DNA of 64,000 nt from Candidatus Paceibacterota bacterium (lineage in GTDB: Bacteria > Verrucomicrobiota > Verrucomicrobiia > Limisphaerales > UBA8199), in contig DAOTCE010000015.1 of NCBI GenBank assembly GCA_035452965.1, positions 48,979 through 112,978 of the forward strand, given 5' to 3'. Both the position numbers and the translations under genes were made by a program. Numbering within the stretch: position 1 is the first letter of the stretch; every line of letters starts with the position of its first letter. The notes under the pieces were generated by a model that saw only the letters and a program-made list of their open reading frames with translations, was not told the origin of the DNA and made no database searches. Of the stretch, positions 54,297-61,062 are shown piece by piece.

Positions 54297-55586
54297 ATGG
54301 CGACATATTTTGCACGTGGGGGCATAGGGGACGCGATTAGTACGGCTGAGAAGCGGAAGGCGCTGGCCCAGGCACTGAAAGTAATGGGCCGACGATTGCG
54401 CAAGGTCCTCGTCCTGCCCCCCGATCATACCCGTCTCAATTCCAATGCCGGGGAGTTGACCCACCTGCTCTACGAACTACTCTCGCCGAAGGTGAAGGTG
54501 GACGTTATGCCCGCGCTCGGCACGCACTCCCCGATGACCGAAGGGCAACTGCGAATGATGTTTGGCAAGCGGATCCCGCTGAACCGCTTTAGAGTGCACG
54601 ACTGGCGTAATGACGTCCGGAAGGTCGGCGAAGTGCCGGGCAAGCTGATTCGGGAATGGTCCGGCGGGCTGGTTGATTACAGCGTGCGCATCGAGGTGAA
54701 CAAGCTCCTGTTTGCCGGTTACGATCTCATCCTCTCTGTAGGCCAAATAGTGCCCCACGAAGTGGTGGGCATGGCCAACTACACAAAGAACATCGTCGTG
54801 GGCGCCGGGGGTGCGGACATCATCAACAAGTCCCACTTCCTTGGCGCGGCCTACGGAATGGAACGCATGATGGGGCGGATTGAGACGCCCGTGCGCCGGC
54901 TGTTCAACCACGGCGTCGAGACCTTCTTGCGTGACCTCCCCATTGCGTACGTCCTCACCGTGATGGAGAAGGCAAAGGCGGGCGGCGGCATGATTATGCG
55001 CGGATTGTATGTGGGTGACGACATGGAAACGTTCACACTTGGCGCGCGGCTCTCGCAGAAGGTCAACCTCGATCTGCTGGACGAGCCGCTCAAGAAGGTG
55101 CTGGTCTATCTCGACCCGCAGGAGTTCAAAAGCACGTGGCTGGGCAACAAGGCGGTCTATCGCACCCGCATGGCGATGGCCGACGGCGGAGAGCTGATCG
55201 TCCTCGCCCCTGGCTTGAAGGAGTTCGGCGAAGACCCCGAGATTGACCGGCTCATCCGCAAGTATGGGTACCGCGGCACCCCGAAGACTCTGGCAGCAGT
55301 CAAGGCCCATGCCGAGCTGCGCGCCAACCGCAGCGCCGCCGCCCATCTCATCCACGGCTCCAGCGAAGGTCGCTTCCGCATCACCTACTGCCCGGGGCCC
55401 GGGATGAGACAGGACGAGATTCGGTCAGTTGGTTTCCAGCCCGGGGATCTCGACGCCGCGCTCAAGCGTTACCGGCCCGAACGGCTAAAAGACGGGTTCA
55501 ACCACCTGCCCAACGGCGAGGCATTCTTCTACATCAGCAACCCCGCCTTGGGCCTCTGGGCCCTCAAGAGCCAGTTTGAGGGATAA
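54297..55586 (+). CDS. LarA-like (DUF2088) nickel-pincer racemase/epimerase
   Basis: 429 residues. LarA features can be followed: the DxTR-like substrate motif PPDHTRLNS, the histidine of PALGTHSPMTEGQ, and the His/Lys/His set in IVPHEVVGMANYTKNIVVGAG ... NKSHFLG, the Lys being the expected cofactor attachment site. LarA racemises lactate using a pyridinium-dithiocarboxylate nickel cofactor; many homologues act on other 2-hydroxy acids. With an SDR of possible sugar-acid specificity just upstream, a role in sugar-acid epimerisation is plausible. The cofactor genes larB, larC and larE are not in the window. Confidence 0.82.
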   Translation: MATYFARGGIGDAISTAEKRKALAQALKVMGRRLRKVLVLPPDHTRLNSNAGELTHLLYELLSPKVKVDVMPALGTHSPMTEGQLRMMFGKRIPLNRFRVHDWRNDVRKVGEVPGKLIREWSGGLVDYSVRIEVNKLLFAGYDLILSVGQIVPHEVVGMANYTKNIVVGAGGADIINKSHFLGAAYGMERMMGRIETPVRRLFNHGVETFLRDLPIAYVLTVMEKAKAGGGMIMRGLYVGDDMETFTLGARLSQKVNLDLLDEPLKKVLVYLDPQEFKSTWLGNKAVYRTRMAMADGGELIVLAPGLKEFGEDPEIDRLIRKYGYRGTPKTLAAVKAHAELRANRSAAAHLIHGSSEGRFRITYCPGPGMRQDEIRSVGFQPGDLDAALKRYRPERLKDGFNHLPNGEAFFYISNPALGLWALKSQFEG

Positions 55587-55771
55587 GCGCCCCGGCCTGG
55601 CCTGGGAGACCGGCTGAAATGGCGGACCACGGCTCCCATGTCGCCCCCCAGAAGCGGCAAGCGCAAGGCTGGCTCGGCTGGCGGACAGGCTGGGGAGGAC
55701 CACGAGTAAGCCGCGCTTGTTACGGGGCGCAGGGGGTGTCATTGGTGAGAACTTGCTCGGGGTTTCCAGTT

Positions 55772-56206
55772 TCAAACCAGCCGCGCAGCGCTCCAGTCGA
55801 GCGTCAACAGGCCGTTGGGTGAGCGTGCGAGGGGGACGGCCAGGACGTCGCGCTTGGGAAGCGGTTTAGAGTTGAGGGTTGAGCATGGAGAATCGGGGCC
55901 GAGCGACGGGGTCGGCGGAGCCACGGCGGCCGGGAGCGAGGGAGCTGCCGGCGCGACGGGCGAGGCGGGCGGCGGGGACGGAGCGCAGGCCGCGGGGCTT
56001 ACACCTTTCTGCTGTGCGGCGGGCGAGTGGTCTCCGTAAGCACGCTGGAGGTCCTCCTCGAACTGGCGGCGGCGCTGCTCGGGAGTGCCCAGGGTCTTGA
56101 AGCGCGAGGGCGGGTTCAGCCGTTTGTGGAGCCGTTCGATTTGATGGAGGGAGCGGTTGCACAGGGCAAAGAGCGAGTTCAAGGACGGGCCACGGTCGGG
56201 CAGCAC
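55772..56206 (-). CDS. possible Pro/Ala-rich protein paired with the HTH gene
   Basis: A 144-residue frame from a GTG. The first half is a plausible helical protein (LNSLFALCNRSLHQIERLHK, TPEQRRRQFEEDLQRAYGDH); the second half is low-complexity Pro/Ala/Ser and then KRDVLAVPLARSPNGLLTLD. The open frame extends upstream of the GTG, so the true start is uncertain. It lies on the same strand, 260 bp downstream of the HTH gene. I do not recognise the family; it may be a decaying gene. Confidence 0.35.
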   Translation of the reverse strand: MLPDRGPSLNSLFALCNRSLHQIERLHKRLNPPSRFKTLGTPEQRRRQFEEDLQRAYGDHSPAAQQKGVSPAACAPSPPPASPVAPAAPSLPAAVAPPTPSLGPDSPCSTLNSKPLPKRDVLAVPLARSPNGLLTLDWSAARLV

Positions 56207-56466
56207 GGGGCGGGTCGCACGGCGAGTGGCGCGAACGCAGGGCGCGTCGCAGCACGCGGCGAGAAGCCGGGCGGGTTTGTCTGGTTGAGAGTTGCGTGTT
56301 GAGGGTTGAGGGTTTGAGTCAGCCGTCCCTGTCGGGAGTTATCGCGTGGATGATGCGCCCCCAGCGTTGAAACGCCGGGCTATCTTCGATTGTCCCGCGG
56401 GGGCAGAATCCGGCACTTACCAAAAGTTTACCAAAACTTTACCGGATTTAACCGGATTTCATTTTT

Positions 56467-56877
56467 TCACACCTGCCAGTCCAGGACCTCCTCGAAGTAT
56501 TCGTCGCTGGGGATTTGGCGCGCGGCGGTGGAGAAGCGCAGATCGCCGACCTCCCGGGCCGCTTCGGCGCGCAACCGCGCGGCGAGGCCCAGCAGCCGGG
56601 CGGTGGGGATGTCGCCCAGGTCGCGTTTGGCCAACTCGGTTTCGACGCGGCGCAGGTCGCGGCCAATTTGCTCCCAACGTTGCTGGCGGCCGGCGAAGCA
56701 CTTTTCGGCCAGGGCCTCGGTCTCGATCGCCCGCAGGTTTTGGATGGAGAACTGGTGTTGCCGGCTCCATTGGATGAGAGTCGGCTTGGATACGTTGAGC
56801 TCAGTGGAGATGCGGTCATAGGTCCAGCCCTGAGCCCGGAGCTGGATGAACCGCGCGACGGTTTCCTGATCTTTCAC
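56467..56877 (-). CDS. helix-turn-helix DNA-binding protein, terminase-small-subunit-like layout
   Basis: 136 residues from a GTG at 56877 (VKDQETVARFIQLRAQGWTY) with an AGAAAGG ribosome-binding site. Residues ~5-50 form an HTH (GWTYDRISTELNVSKPTLIQ, WSRQHQF), followed by a long charged helix (AEKCFAGRQQRWEQIGRDLR) and a C-terminal region (DIPTARLLGLAARLRAE ... EYFEEVLDW). The arrangement is like small HTH proteins of phage or mobile islands. Just past its stop, 56418-56457 contains two imperfect tandem repeats (TTACCAAAA and ACCGGATTT units). Its function is unknown; it may regulate the surrounding accessory genes. Confidence 0.65.
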   Translation of the reverse strand: MKDQETVARFIQLRAQGWTYDRISTELNVSKPTLIQWSRQHQFSIQNLRAIETEALAEKCFAGRQQRWEQIGRDLRRVETELAKRDLGDIPTARLLGLAARLRAEAAREVGDLRFSTAARQIPSDEYFEEVLDWQV

Positions 56878-57072
56878 AATCGGCCTTTCTGCCCGGGCCA
56901 GCGGCCCGAGGGAGTTCACAACAAGTCTTAACGACGCGCACGGGCGCGTTCGCCGTCCTCCCCTCCTCACCGAGAAAGGCCCGGAAAGACCGGGGGCTAC
57001 TTCGCACCCCGCCGGGATGTTTTTCGCCGGCCAATCGGGCGCGACACCGCCGCGCTGATTGACGGGGGAAAG
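56878..57072. other. short intergenic stretch between HTH gene and WYL pseudogene
   Basis: 195 bp with no supported gene; it contains the promoter region expected for the HTH gene and the decayed downstream part of the WYL regulator. Confidence 0.3.
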
Positions 57073-57628
57073 TTAGCTCACGCGTGGGGGAACGGCCACC
57101 AGTCTTTTCCCAGGCGGGGGCCTGGTCGCCCTGTTCGGGCATCGGGGTCGTTGTCCGGCCAATCCAGCCCGCTGCCAGATCTCAGGGTCCACCCGCGCCC
57201 GGTCCTCGGAGAGAACGGTGAACTGGTCCGTCAGGGACTCCAATTCCACCGACACCGTCACCCTGCAAACTCTCGGCGATCTTGTCCATTACCGACCGCA
57301 TATCCAACTCCAGCGGCGTCCCCTCAAATCCCTCCAGCAGCTTCCGCGCGACCGAAAAACTAAACACCTCCCGCCGGGTCAGTTCCACGGGAGCCAGTTG
57401 GAACGTTGCGTCGGTGAGCCCAAAGCCTTTGCGTGATTCGTCGTAGGCGATGGGGGCGCGGCAGTCGTCGCGGAGGAAGTCCAGGTCGCGCATGAGGGTG
57501 CGACGGGAGACTTCCAGCTCGCGGATGAAGTGGCGGCAGTTGGGCAGAGACCCGCTCCGCGTCCCCTCCCGGATCAACTCCACGATTCGTTGCAGCCGGT
57601 GGTATTGAGGACGGCTTGATGAGTGCAC
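57073..57628 (-). pseudogene. frameshifted, truncated WYL/YafY-type transcriptional regulator
   Basis: Residues 1 to ~122 of the first frame (start 57628) have the DeoR-like HTH and following helix of YafY-family regulators (RLQRIVELIREGTRSGSLPN, LEVSRRTLMRDLDFLRDDCR, RREVFSFSVARKLLEGFEGT). Near 57255-57265 the frame goes wrong after AESLQG. One base off, the family sequence resumes (VSVELESLTDQFTVLSEDRA, RVDPEIWQRAGLA) and ends at 57073, long before the WYL domain expected at ~150-330. One extra base and loss of the 3' half therefore disable the gene. Intact relatives regulate neighbouring loci through a ligand-binding WYL domain. Confidence 0.75.
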
Positions 57629-57643
57629 TGTGACCCCTGGTAA

Positions 57644-58096
57644 TCAGCCGCGAAAAGGCACAAGAAACGCAAAAGCGGAGAGCAACGCTGAAGCAAACCC
57701 GCCGGTGCCAGCACCTTGCCCAGGCTGGCTGAGCGCGTATTTCTTAATCTCAAACTTCGGGGCGCCGAAGTTGATCAGCAGCCCGTGCTCGATCCGCGAG
57801 GCGCGCAAATACCCAAGAAGCTGGGCCACATGTTCATCCGCCAGCGCCTTGGCGGCCTTGAGTTCGATGATCAGCCGGTTGTCCACAAACAGATCGGCAT
57901 TGTAATCGCCAATGAGCGTCCCGTCCTCGTCATAGACTTTAAGCGGATGCTGCTGCTTCACATCCAACCCCAGCTTCCTGAGCCGGTGCGCCAGTCCATT
58001 CTCATACACCTTCTCCAAATGCCCATGCCGGTGGTAGCGGTGGATGGCAAACGCGGCTTCACGAACCAGGTCGCAGAGTTCCATGATTTCTCTCAT
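57644..58096 (-). CDS. GxxExxY family protein
   Basis: 150 residues from the ATG at 58096 (MREIMELCDLVREAAFAIHR). It carries the name-giving motif as GHLEKVYENGL and the nuclease-like core of this group: DADLFVDN-type NADLFVDNRLIIELKAAKAL (Asp and E-x-K of a PD-(D/E)XK fold), then VAQLLGYLRASRIEHGLLIN and a late FGAPKFEIKKY. GxxExxY proteins are frequent in Verrucomicrobiota and Planctomycetota, often several per genome and next to mobile DNA; their function is unknown. It lies within the decayed island, upstream of the WYL pseudogene on the same strand. Confidence 0.85.
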   Translation of the reverse strand: MREIMELCDLVREAAFAIHRYHRHGHLEKVYENGLAHRLRKLGLDVKQQHPLKVYDEDGTLIGDYNADLFVDNRLIIELKAAKALADEHVAQLLGYLRASRIEHGLLINFGAPKFEIKKYALSQPGQGAGTGGFASALLSAFAFLVPFRG

Positions 58097-58225
58097 ACTT
58101 TTCCAGTTCCTTTTTGCGTCTTTTGCGCCTTCTCGCGGCAAAATCCCCTTCTGGACCTGTGCCGTTAGATGGCACACGTCTCCTCTATGCTGGCGGATGG
58201 ATTCATGCAAGTCTATCGCGCCTTT

Positions 58226-58663
58226 GGCAGGCTGGAGACTGGAGACGGGAGGCTGTAGTATCGCGGCCTATGCGAGATCGTACAAAACTCCGTGCCTTCC
58301 AATTGGCTGATCAACTGGCTCTGGCCATCTACAGGGCAACCCGTGCTTTTCCACGGGAGGAAATATTCGGCCTGACGTCACAGCTTCGGCGTGCGGCCGT
58401 CTCGACCGCTTCAAACATCGTCGAAGGGGCGGCTCGTTCGTCCGAAGCCGAGTACCTTCATTTCCTTGACACAGCCTACGGCTCGGCACGAGAGATCGAA
58501 TACCAGGTGAGTCTGGTCTTCCGACTGGGGCTTCTTCCCGAGCAATCGCGTCGGGAATTGCAGGCTTTGACCGTCGAGACGTCGAAGGTCCTCAACGGCC
58601 TGCTGCGCTCACTGCGCAAGCTGTAGGCACTCCATCCTCCAGCCTCCCGTCTCCAGCCTGCCT
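58226..58663. mobile_element. inverted-repeat element enclosing a four-helix-bundle gene
   Basis: The left arm (58226-58256, starting GGCAGGCTGGAGA and ending CGGGAGGCTG) and right arm (58641-58663, the reverse complement of those two blocks) lie about 14 bp outside the S23-like coding region on each side; the left arm has 7 extra bases in the middle. CTATCG occurs just outside both sides (58213-58218 and 58662-58667), a possible target duplication, although on the left it is separated from the arm by seven bases and on the right it overlaps the arm end. Confidence 0.55.
58270..58626 (+). CDS. four-helix-bundle protein (S23/IVS family)
   Basis: 118 residues from the ATG at 58270 (MRDRTKLRAFQLADQLALAI). 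The family pattern is clear: a Y-x-x-T-x-x-FPxxExFGLxxQLRRAAVS stretch, SNIVEGAARSSEAEYLHFL, GSAREIEYQVSLVFRLG and a last helix ETSKVLNGLLRSLRKL. These proteins were first found encoded in the intervening sequences of 23S rRNA and form pentameric bundles; the related Avd protein assists diversity-generating retroelements. No rRNA or reverse transcriptase is near here. Its position between inverted repeats, in what looks like a transposase remnant, suggests the gene travels as a cassette. Confidence 0.9.
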   Translation: MRDRTKLRAFQLADQLALAIYRATRAFPREEIFGLTSQLRRAAVSTASNIVEGAARSSEAEYLHFLDTAYGSAREIEYQVSLVFRLGLLPEQSRRELQALTVETSKVLNGLLRSLRKL

Positions 58664-58669
58664 ATCGAC

Positions 58670-58888
58670 GTGGACCCCCTCCGCTGCCCCGTCTGCCAGA
58701 ACCCGATGCGCGTTATCGCCGTCATTGACGACCCGCGCGTCGTCGAGAAGATCCTCCGCCACCTCGGTGCCTGGCACGATCCTCCAGTCTCCAGCCTCCA
58801 GCCTGCAGGCTCTTCTGGCCCCTACACCTACGAACCCTGTGACGACGTGGAGCCGACACCTGATTACGAAAACGTCCTGACCGACTGA
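58670..58888 (+). pseudogene. C-terminal remnant of an IS91-like transposase
   Basis: The frame gives DPLRCPVCQNPMRVIAVIDD, then VVEKILRHLGAWHDPP and a final EPTPDYENVLTD. This C-terminal zinc-ribbon and HL block resembles the end of IS91-type transposases in related bacteria. Nothing of the catalytic part is in frame. The frame runs upstream without stop into the S23 element, and the sequence left of that element, in the same reading sense, gives CWRMDSCKSI, which could be the interrupted preceding part. A short CCAGTCTCCAGCCTCCAGCC run at 58783-58802, like the S23 element's arms, lies inside the fragment. Confidence 0.55.
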
Positions 58889-59216
58889 AACTGCCGCATT
58901 ATCCAACCGGCTCGGGGCGGGGGTGCGCCCATGCACCGGGTCCTTTGGGCTCCATTCCCGTCCCCCGCCACCCTCCCGCGCCCAAACCCAACCCGCAACC
59001 TCCAGCCTCCAGCCTCCGGTCTGCAGCCTAATTCCGTCTTGATGCCCAGGCCGGCTCTTGATAAGCTCGCCTCATGCTTGGTGAGTCCGAAAACCAATTC
59101 TCCCTCACCCGCGCAGCGCCTAGTACAGGCGGGCGCGCAAAAAGCGATTTCAGTTTTTTCCCGCCTTCCCCTTAGCCAGTAACCAACCATTTAAGTTAAT
59201 CAACCTGACCAACCTC
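58889..59216. other. intergenic region with repeated CCAGCCTCC tracts and the left 50-bp direct repeat
   Basis: No gene is supported. It contains another CCTCCAGCCTCCAGCCTCCG tract at about 59001-59020, related to the arms of the S23 element, and the left copy of the 50-bp cassette repeat (59105-59154). Confidence 0.5.
59105..59154. repeat. left copy of 50-bp perfect direct repeat
   Basis: Identical to 63505-63554 over 50 bases, exactly 4,400 bp apart. Its core contains imperfect inverted halves, GCGC-AGC-GCC and GGC-GGGC-GCGC, around TAGTACA. It lies 62 bp before the beta-helix gene. Confidence 0.95.
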
Positions 59217-61025
59217 ATGAAAGCACAACCCTTGACTCCGCCTACCCCGCTCCAACATATGACGGCATCTTGCTCACCCTTGTTTCGTCTCGCCCGCCTT
59301 TTGAATCCACGGCGAATTTGGATTTTCCTGTTGTCTCTCATGCTGGTTAGCGAAGGCACATTCTTCAACTGGAGCGCGATTGCGGCGACGCGCTACGTCA
59401 ACGTGAACAATTCCACTCCCGCCGCGCCTTACACGGACTGGAGCAATGCGGCCACTAATATTCAGGATGCCATTGATGAAGCAGTGGCCGGCGATGAAAT
59501 CGTAGTTACGAACGGGGTGTATCAAACCGGCATCCGTCCGATATATAGCGCAACCAACCGGGTGGCCGTGAACAAAGCCGTCATGGTGCGCAGCGTGAAC
59601 GGCCCAGAAGTGACGCAAATTGTCGGAGACACGTCCCTGAGCGTGCGGTGCGTTTATCTGACCAACGGCGCGACGCTGATCGGATTTACCCTCACAAACG
59701 GCGCTGCAAACTGGCCGCCGGACGCGCACGCCGTCAGAGCCCTTTCGGGCGGAGGAGCATGGTGTGAATCAGTGAGCGCAACAATCAGCAACTGCGTCTT
59801 AGTAAACAACTTTGCTTCGACTAACGGAGGCGGCGTGTTTTCTGGGACGCTCTACAATTGTAGCCTGAGCCAGAATAGTGTTCAGGATATGGGACGCACG
59901 TTAGGAGGGGGAGCGGCCCGCAGCAGACTTAGTAAATGCACCTTGGAAGAGAACACAGCAAACTCAGGATACGGCGCAACCTTTGGCGGTGGAGCGGCTT
60001 ATTGTGTTCTCGACGATTGTGTGCTGATCAGCAATGGCGCCGACAATGGTGGCGGGGTCTATAATTCCACGCTCAACAGGTGCAGACTCGATAGCAATTG
60101 GAACAGAAGTTACGTGTACAGTTATGGGGGTGGAGGGGGTGCTGAGGATTGCATTCTCAGCAACTGTGTCCTAACAAATAATCGTGGTGACACCGGAGGC
60201 GGGGGAGCTTGGCATTCCGATCTCGAAAACTGCTTACTAGTTGGGAATACGACCTTGAAACCAAACGGCTTGGGCGGGGGGGCGAGGGAGTGCAACCTCG
60301 TCAATTGCACCCTGGTAGGCAACTCAGCCTCTTCAAGTGGTGGTGGCGCTCACGGAGGCTCGCTAACGAATTGCATTGTTTACTACAACTCCGCTCCAAC
60401 AGGAGCAAACTTGCAAATTGCCGCCTCTGTCCAATTTTGCTGCACCACACCGCTTGGGTTCAGCGGAAAGGGCAACTTCGCGTACGCGCCTCTCTTTGTT
60501 GATACCAATAACTGGAACAACCTTCGCTTGTCGCCCAACTCAGCGTGCATCAACGCGGGCAAAAACATTTACGCTCCAGACGGCCCCGACCTCGATGGGA
60601 ATGAGCGGATTCGCGGCGGCACGGTGGATGCCGGCGCGTATGAGTTCCAAACGCCGATATCCACAATTTCTTATGCATGGCTTCAGGATTATGGTCTGGT
60701 CCCAGACGCCCTGATTGATCAGGCCGACTCCGATTCGGATCTACTTACCACATGGCAGGAGTGGATTGCAGGCACGATTCCGACCAACACCGCCTCCGCT
60801 CTGAGGATGTTGTCGGTGAGCAACATCGTTTCAGGAAAATCCGTCCGCTGGTCCAGCGTGGCGGACCGGAATTACTCCCTTGAGCGAGCTGCAAACCTTG
60901 GGGCCACTCCTGCGTTCAGCGTTGTCAAAACCAACCTGGCAGGACTGTCTGATGAAACCATTTTTGAGGACACCAAGGCACCCGGTCCCGGGCCTTTCTT
61001 TTACCGCGTAAGAGTAGAGCAGTAA
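59217..61025 (+). CDS. secreted right-handed beta-helix protein (choice-of-anchor-Q type)
   Basis: 602 residues with an internal-style signal anchor at ~33-55 (IWIFLLSLMLVSEGTFF ... AIAATRY); starts further downstream would give a shorter n-region. Residues ~58-470 are a parallel beta-helix: TNIQDAIDEAVAGDEIVVTN at the start, then many short turns of the N-C-x-L/V-x-x-N type with GGG-rich loops, ending DGPDLDGNERIRGGTVDAGA, a choice-of-anchor-Q signature. Next is WLQDYGLVPDALIDQADSDS, an EF-hand/thrombospondin-like segment, then the shared C-terminal domain (VRWSSVADRNYSLERAANL ... FFYRVRVEQ). Probably surface-exposed; pectate lyase-like folds often bind or cut polysaccharide, but no catalytic residues are identifiable. 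Operon with the LRR gene 37 bp downstream. Confidence 0.82.
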   Translation: MKAQPLTPPTPLQHMTASCSPLFRLARLLNPRRIWIFLLSLMLVSEGTFFNWSAIAATRYVNVNNSTPAAPYTDWSNAATNIQDAIDEAVAGDEIVVTNGVYQTGIRPIYSATNRVAVNKAVMVRSVNGPEVTQIVGDTSLSVRCVYLTNGATLIGFTLTNGAANWPPDAHAVRALSGGGAWCESVSATISNCVLVNNFASTNGGGVFSGTLYNCSLSQNSVQDMGRTLGGGAARSRLSKCTLEENTANSGYGATFGGGAAYCVLDDCVLISNGADNGGGVYNSTLNRCRLDSNWNRSYVYSYGGGGGAEDCILSNCVLTNNRGDTGGGGAWHSDLENCLLVGNTTLKPNGLGGGARECNLVNCTLVGNSASSSGGGAHGGSLTNCIVYYNSAPTGANLQIAASVQFCCTTPLGFSGKGNFAYAPLFVDTNNWNNLRLSPNSACINAGKNIYAPDGPDLDGNERIRGGTVDAGAYEFQTPISTISYAWLQDYGLVPDALIDQADSDSDLLTTWQEWIAGTIPTNTASALRMLSVSNIVSGKSVRWSSVADRNYSLERAANLGATPAFSVVKTNLAGLSDETIFEDTKAPGPGPFFYRVRVEQ

Positions 61026-61062
61026 TTTTGCCCCATCACTCCACTACAACGGAAAACAACCT

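Noticed and set aside
58270..58626. Diversity-generating retroelement (Avd-like role for the S23 protein)
   Set aside because: No reverse transcriptase, no template/variable repeat pair and no C-type lectin-fold gene are present around it.
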